Of a DNA stretch of 64,000 nt, positions 1 through 7,721 are shown in pieces (the first letter of the stretch is position 1; the number at the start of each line of letters is the position of its first letter). The position numbers and the translations under genes are program-made. The stretch is taken from NCBI RefSeq assembly GCF_003121625.1, contig NZ_QDDJ01000014.1, positions 1 to 64,000 of the forward strand, read 5' to 3'. This stretch comes from Ornithinimicrobium cavernae. Its GTDB lineage: Bacteria; Actinomycetota; Actinomycetes; Actinomycetales; Dermatophilaceae. The notes beneath the pieces were generated by a model. It saw only the letters and a list, made by a program, of their open reading frames with translations. It was not told the DNA's origin and did not search any database.

Positions 1-2
1 GC

Positions 3-83
3 CACGCCAACCCCGACTCCCTCATCGCCATGATCCACCTCTGCCTCGGCGGAATCAGCCTCCCGCTACCCACACAAAGGTGA
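3..83 (+). CDS. 3' end of an unidentified gene entering from the left
   Basis: Frame 3 is open from the left edge to a TGA at 81-83 and reads as a partly hydrophobic tail ending GISLPLPTQR. Only about 26 residues are visible, so the product cannot be named. The tail loosely recalls the end of a transposase, but no motif supports that. The 180 bases after it hold no convincing gene before the ABC-F gene on the other strand. Confidence 0.25.
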   Translation, partial: HANPDSLIAMIHLCLGGISLPLPTQR

Positions 84-241
84 GGAGACGGACATGTGTA
101 CGAGACGCGCCAAGGGTTCTCCACAGTGGGTCGGACAGAGGCCTCCTCACCTTGGGCACGGCGATGAGCACCGCGGCGGCCGTGGCGATGACGACCGAGT
201 TCGGGCATCCGACCAGGGGGCCCAGAATCGGGCCAAGGGTC

Positions 242-259
242 GGGCCCAGGACCGGGCCC
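242..259 (-). terminator. GC-rich hairpin after the ABC-F gene
   Basis: GGGCCC is repeated with a 6-base gap, so the two copies can pair into a short stem. It lies 5 bases past the TAG stop of the ABC-F gene. There is no T-tract, so terminator function is only a guess from position. Confidence 0.3.
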
Positions 260-264
260 CCTCG

Positions 265-1968
265 CTACCGCTCACGCACGACGCGGCCCTCGTCCCAGAC
301 GGGCTCCGTCGTCTCGCGGACCTGGCCGTCCGCACCGAAGACGAGGAACCGGTCGAAGCCGCGGGTGAACCACCGGTCGTGGGTGACCGCCAGCACGGTG
401 CCCTCGAACGCGGCCAGACCGGCCTCCAGCGCCTCCGCAGAGTGCAGGTCGAGGTTGTCCGTCGGCTCGTCCAGCAGGAGCAGGGTCGCGCCGGACAGCT
501 CCAGCAGCAGGATCTGGAACCGCGCCTGCTGGCCGCCCGAGAGCGAGTCGAAGGTCTGCTCACCGGACCTGGCGAGCTCGTAGCGGTCGAGCACGCGGGC
601 GGCCTCGTCGCGCGGGCGGCCCCGGCGGTGCTCGTCCCCCCGGTGCAGGATCTCCAGGAGGGTCCGCCCGAGCAGGGAGGGGTGGTCATGCGTCTGCGCG
701 AACCATCCCGGACGCACCCGCGACCCGAGGCGCGCCGTCCCCGTGTGCGGGACAGGTGCCGGGACCACGTCGCCGACGGGCCGGTGCTCGACCTCGGGGT
801 CGGACCCGCCGGCAGCCAGCAGCCGCAGGAAGTGCGACTTGCCCGAACCGTTGGAGCCGAGCACCGCGACGCGTTCGCCGAACCACACCTCCAGGTCGAA
901 CGGCTCCATGAGCCCGGTGAGCCCCACGCCCTCGCAGACCACCGCGCGCTTGGCGGTCCGCCCACCCTGCAGCCGCATCGTCACCTGCTGCGGGACGGCC
1001 ACGGCCTCCGGCGGCCCGGCGTCCTCGAACTTGCGCAGTCGCGTCTGCGCCGCGTGGTACTGACTGGCCATATCGGCGTTGTAGGACGCCTTCTGCTTGT
1101 ACATCAGCATCAGCTCGCGCAGCTTGGCGTGCTCCTCGTCCCACCGTCGCCGCTGCTCCTCCAGGCGCTCGTTGCGCTGGACACGCGCCTCGTGCCACGT
1201 GGCAAAGCTCCCGGGATGCACCCAGAGGGACGCCCCGGCGGTGCCCTGCTCCAGGGTCGCGACCCGGGTGGCGGCACGGGAGAGCAGCTCGCGGTCGTGG
1301 CTGACGAACAGCACCGTCTTGGGCGACTCCCGCAGCTGCCCCTCGAGCCACTGCTTGCCCGGGACGTCCAGGTAGTTGTCCGGCTCGTCCAGCAGCAGGA
1401 CCTCGTCGGGCCCCCGCAGCAGCGCCTCCAGCGCCAGCCGCTTCTGCTCCCCGCCGGAGAGGGTGTCGGTCGTGCGCCACTGGACCTTCTCGAACGGGAC
1501 ACCCAGCGCGCTGACCGTGCACACGTCCCAGAGGGTCTCGTAGTCGTAGCCGCCCACGTCCGCCCAGTCGGACAGGGCCTGGGCATACGCCATCTGGGAC
1601 GGTTCGTCGTCAACCGTCACCACGGCATACTCGGCCTGGTCCAGCGCGTCGGCCGCCTCGCGGACCGGGGCTGGCGCGACCGAGACCAGCAGGTCCCGGA
1701 CGCTCGGCGGCTCGCTGGTGTCCCGTCCCATCGTCCCGATGAACTGGCGCATCACACCGAGCCCCCCGGTGCGGGACAGGGACCCCTCCCTGGCCACCAG
1801 GTCACCCGCGATCAGCCGCAGCAGAGTGGTCTTGCCGGTGCCGTTCGGCCCGACGAGAGCGACCTTGGCGCCCTCCCCCACCCGCAGCGAGACGTCGCGC
1901 AGCAGGGGCCGCCCGTCCGGGAGGGCGAAGCTGACACCGTTGACCTCGAGATGACCCACGGAGCCCAT
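265..1968 (-). CDS. ABC-F family ATP-binding protein
   Basis: A 567-residue soluble protein with two ABC ATPase domains in one chain and no membrane segment. Domain 1 has a Walker A (GPNGTGKTT, about residue 40), an LSGGEQ signature and Walker B LLLDEPDNYLD. A charged linker with an RLEEQRRRWDEEHAKLRELM helix follows. Domain 2 has GSNGSGKSH, LSGGQQ and LLLDEPTDNLD. This is the ABC-F plan, whose members act on the ribosome as translation factors or antibiotic-protection proteins. Which role applies cannot be read from sequence. The ATG at 1968 is preferred to an upstream in-frame start because homology to the family begins there. The 164-base spacer to the divergent cupin gene must hold both promoters. 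Confidence 0.9.
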   Translation of the reverse strand: MGSVGHLEVNGVSFALPDGRPLLRDVSLRVGEGAKVALVGPNGTGKTTLLRLIAGDLVAREGSLSRTGGLGVMRQFIGTMGRDTSEPPSVRDLLVSVAPAPVREAADALDQAEYAVVTVDDEPSQMAYAQALSDWADVGGYDYETLWDVCTVSALGVPFEKVQWRTTDTLSGGEQKRLALEALLRGPDEVLLLDEPDNYLDVPGKQWLEGQLRESPKTVLFVSHDRELLSRAATRVATLEQGTAGASLWVHPGSFATWHEARVQRNERLEEQRRRWDEEHAKLRELMLMYKQKASYNADMASQYHAAQTRLRKFEDAGPPEAVAVPQQVTMRLQGGRTAKRAVVCEGVGLTGLMEPFDLEVWFGERVAVLGSNGSGKSHFLRLLAAGGSDPEVEHRPVGDVVPAPVPHTGTARLGSRVRPGWFAQTHDHPSLLGRTLLEILHRGDEHRRGRPRDEAARVLDRYELARSGEQTFDSLSGGQQARFQILLLELSGATLLLLDEPTDNLDLHSAEALEAGLAAFEGTVLAVTHDRWFTRGFDRFLVFGADGQVRETTEPVWDEGRVVRER

Positions 1969-2132
1969 TGTCGGTGGTGCCCACAGTGGCACCAAGTGGA
2001 TATGGGGCCAGCGGCCCCGGTCGGCGCCCACTCTTCCGGCTGGCCGCCGCGGCGCGACCTCACTACTGTCGGGGACAGACGGCCCGGCACAGCCGGGCCG
2101 CGTCCGCACCCGATCCGACAGGAGCGTGTTCC

Positions 2133-2570
2133 ATGGCTGAGAAGCAGGACTACACCACCGCGACGGACCACGGCGACGAGCCCTACGTCGTCGACATCGA
2201 GCAGGAGACGCTGGGCAACGACGAGTTCCGCAGGACGCTGTGGACCGGCAAGCACCTCCAGCTCACCGTCATGAGCATCGACGTCGGCGATGACGTGGGC
2301 CTGGAGGTCCACCCCGAGAACGACCAGTTCCTGCGCGTCGAGAAGGGCAAGGGCCGCACCGAGATGGGCCCGGCCGAGGACGACCTGCCCTTCACCCGGG
2401 ACGTCGAGGACGACGACGTGATCCTCGTCCCCGCCGGCACCTGGCACAACGTGGTCAACACGGGCGACGAGCCGCTGAAGCTCTACGCGCTCTACGGGCC
2501 GCCGGACCACGAGCCGGGCACCGAGCACCCGACCCACGAGGACGCGGAGAAGGACCCCAACGAGGGATAG
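2133..2570 (+). CDS. small cupin-domain protein
   Basis: A 145-residue acidic protein with a single beta-barrel cupin. Motif 1 is represented around GLEVHPENDQFLRVEKGKG and motif 2 around ILVPAGTWHNVVNTGDEPL. These supply the His and Glu residues that commonly bind a metal. The first metal His of the classic GxHxH motif is reduced to VH here. Related proteins are annotated as mannose-6-phosphate isomerase-like cupins, but no substrate can be inferred. The ATG at 2133 follows an AGGAG ribosome-binding site. The gene ends three bases before the convergent YjbQ gene. Confidence 0.85.
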   Translation: MAEKQDYTTATDHGDEPYVVDIEQETLGNDEFRRTLWTGKHLQLTVMSIDVGDDVGLEVHPENDQFLRVEKGKGRTEMGPAEDDLPFTRDVEDDDVILVPAGTWHNVVNTGDEPLKLYALYGPPDHEPGTEHPTHEDAEKDPNEG

Positions 2571-2573
2571 CGC

Positions 2574-2978
2574 TCACCCGGCCAGGAAGGAGAAGCGCAC
2601 CTCCCGCTCGGTGTTGTCGACGTTGAGGTCGACCAGGCAGATGCTCTGCCACGTGCCGAGCGCCAGCCTGCCGGCAAGGACAGGCACGGAGCAGTATGGC
2701 GCGAGGAGACCTGGCAGGACGTGTGACCGTCCGTGCCCACGGGAGCCGTGACGGTGGCGCCAGCGGTCGTCCGCCGGGAGGAGGTCGGCGAGCGCGGCGA
2801 GCAGGTCGTCGTCCGACCCTGCCCCGGTCTCGATGATCGCCAGGCCGGCCGTGGCGTGCGGGACGAACACGTGGAGCAGACCGTCGCCCCGACCGCTCAC
2901 GAAGGTGGACGCGTCGTCGGTCAGGTCGAGAACGACCTCCGTGTGACCGGTGTCGTAGCTGCGCACCTCGGACTCCAT
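2574..2978 (-). CDS. YjbQ/UPF0047 family protein
   Basis: A 134-residue protein of usual length for the YjbQ/UPF0047 family. It carries the family segments GLLHVFVPHATAGL, the acid-rich DDDLLAALADLLP, a histidine-rich stretch RHRHGSRGHGRSHV and a C-terminal GTWQSICLVDLN. Some family members have weak thiamine-phosphate synthase activity in E. coli assays, but the physiological role is unsettled. The ATG at 2978 gives the family start; the upstream in-frame extension is not conserved in character. It lies 11 bases after the DksA-like gene on the same strand and may be co-transcribed with it. Confidence 0.85.
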   Translation of the reverse strand: MESEVRSYDTGHTEVVLDLTDDASTFVSGRGDGLLHVFVPHATAGLAIIETGAGSDDDLLAALADLLPADDRWRHRHGSRGHGRSHVLPGLLAPYCSVPVLAGRLALGTWQSICLVDLNVDNTEREVRFSFLAG

Positions 2979-2989
2979 GGGCCGGCTCC

Positions 2990-3313
2990 TCAGCTGTGCT
3001 CCAGGCAGCGGGTGGACCACGGACGCACCTCGAGGCGCCCGGGCAGGATCTGTGCACCGCACACCTCGCACAGGCCGTAGCTGCCCTCGTCCAGCCGGAG
3101 CAGGGCCCGGCGCACCTGGTCCAGGATGTCCTGCAGGTTGTCGTGGGCACCCACCGCGGTGAGCCGGTCGACGGCCATCGCGGTCCCGTCGCCGACTCGC
3201 TTGCCGAAGCTGATCGCCCCCTGGTCCTGCTCGGGGCGGGTCAGCCGCGCCATCTGCTCGAGCAGGTCGTCCTCCTTGGCGAGCAGGGTCTCGCGGATCT
3301 CGACAGGGTCCAT
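2990..3313 (-). CDS. TraR/DksA family zinc-finger protein
   Basis: A 107-residue protein. Residues 1-75 are helical and charged (likely coiled coil). The C-terminus holds a zinc-finger-like motif, CEVC followed 16 residues later by CLEH. The usual fourth cysteine is therefore a histidine in a Cys-Cys-Cys-His arrangement. DksA/TraR proteins reach into the RNA polymerase secondary channel, in enterobacteria together with ppGpp. The coiled-coil tip is not clearly DksA-like, so the actual target is uncertain. The ATG at 3313 is immediately downstream of the LysR gene, whose stop lies 4 bases away, so the two may share a transcript. Confidence 0.8.
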   Translation of the reverse strand: MDPVEIRETLLAKEDDLLEQMARLTRPEQDQGAISFGKRVGDGTAMAVDRLTAVGAHDNLQDILDQVRRALLRLDEGSYGLCEVCGAQILPGRLEVRPWSTRCLEHS

Positions 3314-3317
3314 CGTC

Positions 3318-4238
3318 CTACTCTGCCAGGTCACCGGTAGCGGCGCCGGGGAGCTCCGCCGCGACGTCGCGGATGGCCGCCAGCGTCCGCTGGACGGCGA
3401 TGCGGCGGGCGCGGTCGGGTCGCTGGATCGCCATGATGTGCCTGCCGGTCTCCACACCGGCCAGGGGCGCCAGCACCAGGTCGTCCCGGGGCCGGGTGGT
3501 GAACCGCGGCAGCACCCCCAGACCACACCCTGCGGCCACCAGCGCCTCGACGAGCCGGTTGTCACGCACCCACTGACGCACGTCGAGGGAGGCGCCCGTG
3601 CGGTCCTCGATCGCCCGGAGGACCGAGTCGAACGGGAAGCCGAGGGGCACGCCGATCCACGGCGCCGCGACGAGCTCAGCCGGTTGGAGCGGCCCGTGAC
3701 CGGCGAGCCGGTGGCCAGCGGGCAGGGCGATGTCCAGCGGCTCCCGCACGATCCGGGTGACCAACAGACCCTCTGTCCCGGGCGGCGGCCGCTCCCGGAG
3801 GGAGTGTCCGATGACGAGGTCGTGGTCCTTGGCCAGCCCGGCCCAGTCGGCCTCCGCGACATCGGCGTCGTGGCACTCCACCCGGATCCCGGTGCCCTCG
3901 AGCGCGACCAGGGCACGGGGCAGCAGGTACTCGCCCGCACTGGGCAGGGCCATCACGGACACGGTGCCGCTCGGCTCGTCCCGGTAGGCGTCCCACTCCG
4001 CCTGTACGTCGGCCAGGACCGTGGCGACGTCCGCCGCGCGACGAGCCAGGAGCTCACCCGCACCGGTCAGCCGCAGACCCCGACCTGCTGGCTCGACCAG
4101 CTGTGCCCCGAACTCCCGCTGGGCGGTCTGCAGCTGCTGGGACACGGCCGAGGGCGTGCGGTAGGTGGCCCGGGCGACCGCCGTCACGCTGCCACGCTCG
4201 GACAGCTCGCGGAGGAGCTCCAGGTGCCGCACGTCCAT
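3318..4238 (-). CDS. LysR-type transcriptional regulator
   Basis: A 306-residue regulator. The N-terminal winged helix-turn-helix spans about residues 1-65 (GSVTAVARATYRTPSAVSQQ). It is followed by the linker helix and a two-lobed effector domain containing LPLARALVALEG-type segments and the typical GVPLGFPFD hinge region. It is transcribed away from an EamA transporter gene, the classic arrangement in which a LysR protein controls its divergent neighbour and itself. A perfect 8-bp inverted repeat sits between the two genes and is the obvious operator candidate. The inducer cannot be deduced; amino acids are frequent ligands for LysR/EamA pairs. Confidence 0.9.
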   Translation of the reverse strand: MDVRHLELLRELSERGSVTAVARATYRTPSAVSQQLQTAQREFGAQLVEPAGRGLRLTGAGELLARRAADVATVLADVQAEWDAYRDEPSGTVSVMALPSAGEYLLPRALVALEGTGIRVECHDADVAEADWAGLAKDHDLVIGHSLRERPPPGTEGLLVTRIVREPLDIALPAGHRLAGHGPLQPAELVAAPWIGVPLGFPFDSVLRAIEDRTGASLDVRQWVRDNRLVEALVAAGCGLGVLPRFTTRPRDDLVLAPLAGVETGRHIMAIQRPDRARRIAVQRTLAAIRDVAAELPGAATGDLAE

Positions 4239-4251
4239 GTAGGCAGCCTAT

Positions 4252-4282
4252 AAGGACAACCCAGTAGATGTCGCTTGTCCTT
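4252..4282. promoter_or_regulatory. inverted repeat between LysR and EamA genes
   Basis: AAGGACAA at 4252-4259 and TTGTCCTT at 4275-4282 form a perfect 8-bp inverted repeat with a 15-base spacer. It starts 13 bases upstream of the LysR start and ends 27 bases before the EamA start. Size and position fit a LysR-type binding site, but binding is inferred. Confidence 0.55.
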
Positions 4283-4309
4283 CACTGTCGTGTCGGGGAG
4301 GCTGGAGCC

Positions 4310-5233
4310 GTGCCCGTCCTCCACCGCCTCCTCGCCGTGTCCGTCGCCGTGATGTGGGGCCTGAACTTCACCGCCATCCACGCCTCGCTCGAGCACTTCC
4401 CGCCGTTCTTCCTGGTTGCCCTGCGCTTCCTGGTCCTCGCGGTGCCGACGATGTTCCTGGTGCCGTGGCCGCGCGTGCCGGTCCGCTGGCTGGTGGGGTA
4501 CGGCCTGGGCTTCGGCACCCTGCAGTTCCTCTTCCTCTACTGGGGCATGGCCACCGGCATGCCGACCGGCCTCGCCTCGCTGGTGCTCCAGGCCTCGGCG
4601 CCCTTCACGGTCGTCCTCGGCACGGTGTTCCTGCGGGAGCGGGTGTCCGGCATCCAGCTGCTGGGCATCCTGCTCGCCGTGGGCGGCCTGGCGGTCGTCG
4701 GCCTCCACCGGGCACAGGTGGCGGCGGTCCTGCCGTTCCTGCTCACCCTCGCGGGCGCACTGGGCTGGGCGGTCGGCAACATCTGCAACAAGCAGGCGCG
4801 CCCCGCCAACTCCCTGCACCTCACCCTGTGGATGTCCGTCGTCCCGCCCCTGCCGATGCTCGCGGTCTCGCTCGCGGTCGAGGGCCCGACCCGCATCGTC
4901 GAGTCGCTGACCACGGCCCTCGCCCCGGAGGCGCTGCCGGCCCTGCTCGGCCTGGCCTACACCGTCGTGATCGGCACCGTCGTCGGCAGCGGCATCTGGA
5001 CCTGGCTGATGACCCACCACCCGGCGGGCGTGGTCGCGCCGTACTCGCTGCTGGTCCCGGTCGTCGGCATGCTCGCGGCGTGGCTGGCCCTGGGCGAGAC
5101 GGTGAGCCCCGTCGAGATCGCCGGCGGCCTCGTGGTGGTCACCGGGGTGCTGCTCGGCTCCCTGCGTCGCCGCCCCCGGGCAGCTGTGACGCCCACGCCC
5201 CGGCGCACTCCCGAGCCGGTGGCATCGGCCTAG
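4310..5233 (+). CDS. EamA/DMT family transporter
   Basis: A 307-residue integral membrane protein with about ten hydrophobic helices arranged as two EamA repeats (first around residues 5-135, second around 145-285). Residues such as MWGLNFTAI in helix 1 and LREPVS-like FLRERVSG between the repeats are typical. Members of the drug/metabolite transporter superfamily export amino acids and other small metabolites. The GTG at 4310 is chosen over the ATG at 4268 because a GGGGAGG ribosome-binding site precedes it and hydrophobic sequence begins directly after. It is divergent from a LysR gene that probably regulates it. Confidence 0.88.
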   Translation: MPVLHRLLAVSVAVMWGLNFTAIHASLEHFPPFFLVALRFLVLAVPTMFLVPWPRVPVRWLVGYGLGFGTLQFLFLYWGMATGMPTGLASLVLQASAPFTVVLGTVFLRERVSGIQLLGILLAVGGLAVVGLHRAQVAAVLPFLLTLAGALGWAVGNICNKQARPANSLHLTLWMSVVPPLPMLAVSLAVEGPTRIVESLTTALAPEALPALLGLAYTVVIGTVVGSGIWTWLMTHHPAGVVAPYSLLVPVVGMLAAWLALGETVSPVEIAGGLVVVTGVLLGSLRRRPRAAVTPTPRRTPEPVASA

Positions 5234-5287
5234 CGGCAGCGCACACCGTCTCGGGAGGCTCGCTCGAACGACCCGCTCAGGCCTCTC

Positions 5288-6625
5288 TCAGGTCCCCGGC
5301 GCGTCCGCGGTGTAGTGCACCCCGGTGAACTCAGAGCGCCAGGCACTGACCTCCGGCGCCACCGTCGCCGGGTCCACGGAGGGCTGTAGGCCACGCTCGA
5401 TGAGGTCTGCCAACCGTGGCATGTCGGACACCTGCATCCCGATCCGGGCCAGCTCCGGGGTGCCGAGCCGTAACCCGTTGACGTCCCCCTCCACCGGGGT
5501 GTCGGGCAGACCGATGCCGCACGCGAGGAGGTTGGCCCGGCGCAGCCGCGCGGCGGCCTGTTGACCACCACCCCATGGCTGCGCCCGCACCGCGAACTGG
5601 TGCGACTCGGTGGGGGCAGACGCGTGGCCGAACACCTCCAGGCCCCGCGCGTGCAGGTCACCGGCCAGGGCACCAGCCAGCTCGACCATCCGGGTGGCGT
5701 AGGCCGGGCCACGGCTCTTCCAGTCCAGCAGGGTCACGGCCAGCGCAGCGGACACGGCTGCGTCGAAGTTGGCGGTCAGGCCGGGGTAGGCGATGGCGTC
5801 GAGCTTCTGGGCAAGACCGGCGTCGTTGGTCAGGACGAGCCCGCCGGCCGGCCCGCCGAGGCTCTTGTAGGTGCTCATCGTCATCAGGTGCGCCCCCTGC
5901 TCCAGCGGGTTGGGCCACACGCCGCCGGCGATGAGCCCGCACAGGTGGGCCGCGTCGAAGAGGACGACGGCGCCCACCTCGTCGGCGACCTCCCGGACAG
6001 CGCCCACGGGGTGCGGGTGCAGGTTGAGGCTGCTGCCGACCGTGATCATCCGCGGACGGACCTCGTGCGCCAGGACCCGCAGGGCCGCGACGTCGACGGT
6101 GTATCCCGAGGCATCCACCGGGGCCGGGACGGTCGTCAACCGGGCCATCCCCGCCGACCCGTCGCGGTGATGGGTGACGTGACCGCCGATGCTCGGCGGC
6201 GGCGCGATGATCGTGTCGCCGGGCTCGCACGTGGCCAGGAACGCATACAGGTTGGCGATCGCTCCCGAGGGCACGCGGATCTCCGCATAGGAGGCCCCGA
6301 AGACCTCCGCAGCCAGCTCCGCGGCGATGACCTCGATCTCCTCGACGGCCTCCAGCCCCATCTCGTACTTCGCCCCCGGGTAGCCCAGGGACGGACGCGA
6401 CCCGAGACCGCTGGCCAGCAGCGCCTCGGCGCGGGGGTTCATGACGTTGGTGGCCGGATTGAGGTTGAAGCACTCACGGTCGTGGATCTGTCTGTTGCGC
6501 ACCGCGAGCTCCTCGACCGCAGCGAGCGTCTCCGTCACCGTCCGGCCGGCCGTGCGCCGGGCCAGCGAGCTCACCAGGCGTTCGCTGTCCTCGGGGACCC
6601 AGGGGCGGGGGTTGAGGGCGGTCAC
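5288..6625 (-). CDS. SHMT-like PLP-dependent enzyme
   Basis: A 445-residue fold-type I PLP enzyme resembling serine hydroxymethyltransferase. Seen: LGYPGAKYEMG at about 80 (matching the SHMT YPGxRYYGG loop), SGAIANLYAF near 120, DAAHLCGLIAGG at 224-234 (PLP-binding Asp and His) and MSTYKSLGGPAGG with the Schiff-base Lys near 254. Canonical GlyA has THKT at the last site, so the active site differs (Tyr for His, Ser for Thr). It is therefore unlikely to be the housekeeping GlyA; an aldolase or alternative hydroxymethyltransferase is possible. The GTG start at 6625 overlaps the truA stop by four bases (GTGA), so translation is coupled to truA. Confidence 0.8.
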   Translation of the reverse strand: MTALNPRPWVPEDSERLVSSLARRTAGRTVTETLAAVEELAVRNRQIHDRECFNLNPATNVMNPRAEALLASGLGSRPSLGYPGAKYEMGLEAVEEIEVIAAELAAEVFGASYAEIRVPSGAIANLYAFLATCEPGDTIIAPPPSIGGHVTHHRDGSAGMARLTTVPAPVDASGYTVDVAALRVLAHEVRPRMITVGSSLNLHPHPVGAVREVADEVGAVVLFDAAHLCGLIAGGVWPNPLEQGAHLMTMSTYKSLGGPAGGLVLTNDAGLAQKLDAIAYPGLTANFDAAVSAALAVTLLDWKSRGPAYATRMVELAGALAGDLHARGLEVFGHASAPTESHQFAVRAQPWGGGQQAAARLRRANLLACGIGLPDTPVEGDVNGLRLGTPELARIGMQVSDMPRLADLIERGLQPSVDPATVAPEVSAWRSEFTGVHYTADAPGT

Positions 6626-7473
6626 GGCCGGGCACCCCCTGCCTCGCCCAGGGACCGTATGCTGCGGGCCTGCTGTGCGCGGGTGCCCAGCTCCTCGTCG
6701 GGTGGGTAGACGATCTCCTCCAGGCAGAGGCCGTGCGCCGGCATGACCGTCACCCGCGGGTCGCGCACCTGCCCGGCGAGGATCTCGGCCGGCCAGCCCA
6801 CGGCATACTGCCCCTCCCCGACGGGGACGACAGAGCCCACCAGGGCCCGGACCATGCTGTGGCAGAACGCATCCGCCACGACCGTCCCGAGCAGTATGCC
6901 GTCCGCTCCCCTCTCCCACGTGTAGCCCAGGAGCGTGCGGACCGTGGTCGCGCCCTCCCGCCTCCGGCAGAACGCGGCGAAGTCGTGCAGCCCGGTCAGG
7001 GACTGCGCCGCGGCGTCCATCGCGCGCTCGTCCAGAGGCTTCTTGTGCAGCACGGTGTCCCGCCTCCGCAGCGGGTCCAGCGTCGCGGGCCGGTCGCAGA
7101 TCCGGTAGGTATAGCGACGGCGCACCGCGGAGAACCGGGCGTCGAAGGTGTCCGGCACCACCCGGACCGCGCGCACGACGATGTCGGGCGGCAGGACCCC
7201 GGCCAGGCGGGTGACCGCCGCCTCCGGCGGCGGCCGGTCGGAGCGGCCGGGCAGGCGGTCCCAGGCGGACGGGTCGATGTCGGCATGGGCGACGGAGCCG
7301 CGGGCGTGCACACCGGCATCGGTGCGGCCTCCAACGGTGAGGCGCGGCGGGTCCGTGCGCAGGATCGTGCCCAGGGCCGTCGCCACCTCGACCTCGACCG
7401 TGCGCAGCCCCGGCTGGGCGGCCCACCCCGAGAAGTCGGTGCCGTCATAGGCCAGGTCGATCCGGATCCGCAC
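6622..7473 (-). CDS. truA: tRNA pseudouridine(38-40) synthase TruA
   Basis: A 283-residue enzyme of normal length that converts uridines 38-40 of the anticodon arm to pseudouridine. The catalytic Asp is D52 in GGRTDAGVHARG. Other family segments are LAYDGTDFSGW at the N-terminus, RYTYRI, and HSMVRALVG near the C-terminus. In many bacteria truA directly follows rplQ. Here 248 bases containing the rplQ terminator and two repeats separate them, so truA likely has its own promoter. Its stop overlaps the next gene by four bases. Confidence 0.95.
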   Translation of the reverse strand: MRIRIDLAYDGTDFSGWAAQPGLRTVEVEVATALGTILRTDPPRLTVGGRTDAGVHARGSVAHADIDPSAWDRLPGRSDRPPPEAAVTRLAGVLPPDIVVRAVRVVPDTFDARFSAVRRRYTYRICDRPATLDPLRRRDTVLHKKPLDERAMDAAAQSLTGLHDFAAFCRRREGATTVRTLLGYTWERGADGILLGTVVADAFCHSMVRALVGSVVPVGEGQYAVGWPAEILAGQVRDPRVTVMPAHGLCLEEIVYPPDEELGTRAQQARSIRSLGEAGGARP

Positions 7474-7525
7474 CCTCAGAACCTACCTGGCGGCAGCTGC
7501 GGACCCTCACCCGCACGGTCCGGCG

Positions 7526-7574
7526 TCTTGGAGCAGGTCCGACGTCTGAGAGCCGGCTGCAGGAGGCTCCAAGA
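7526..7574. repeat. inverted-repeat element, copy A (truA upstream)
   Basis: TCTTGGAGC at 7526-7534 and GCTCCAAGA at 7566-7574 are perfect inverted arms with 31 bases between them. A second copy with the same arms, same spacing and 38 of 49 identical bases lies at 39109-39157 upstream of rpoB. Both include AGCCGGC and CAGGAG in the interior. Function unknown. Confidence 0.65.
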
Positions 7575-7594
7575 TGCTCCACACGCTCCAGGAC

Positions 7595-7650
7595 GAGCGC
7601 GGTGTGCCCGTTCAGCGCGTCTCCCAACGGGGGAGCGCGGTGTGCCCGTT
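7595..7650. repeat. 18-bp direct repeat, two copies 38 bases apart
   Basis: GAGCGCGGTGTGCCCGTT occurs at 7595-7612 and again at 7633-7650. It lies between the truA start and the rplQ terminator in sequence with no credible gene. Confidence 0.6.
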
Positions 7651-7664
7651 GGGCCCCGGACGCG

Positions 7665-7700
7665 TGAGCGCCCGCCTCCCACGGGGGAGACGGGCGCTCA
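7665..7700 (-). terminator. rplQ terminator
   Basis: A 16-bp stem with one mismatch (TGAGCGCCCGCCTCCC against GGGAGACGGGCGCTCA) and a 4-base loop lies 21 bases past the rplQ stop. It closes the alpha operon. No strong T-tract follows, as is common in high-GC actinobacteria. Confidence 0.75.
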
Positions 7701-7721
7701 CGGCGTCGCGGACGGGACGAC

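Noticed and set aside
94-2274. Long open frames opposite the ABC-F gene
   Set aside because: They are low-complexity Arg/Pro/Gly strings that mirror the real gene in GC-rich DNA and lack plausible starts.
5288-6625. Housekeeping glyA
   Set aside because: The active-site Lys motif departs from GlyA, so the canonical name was not used.
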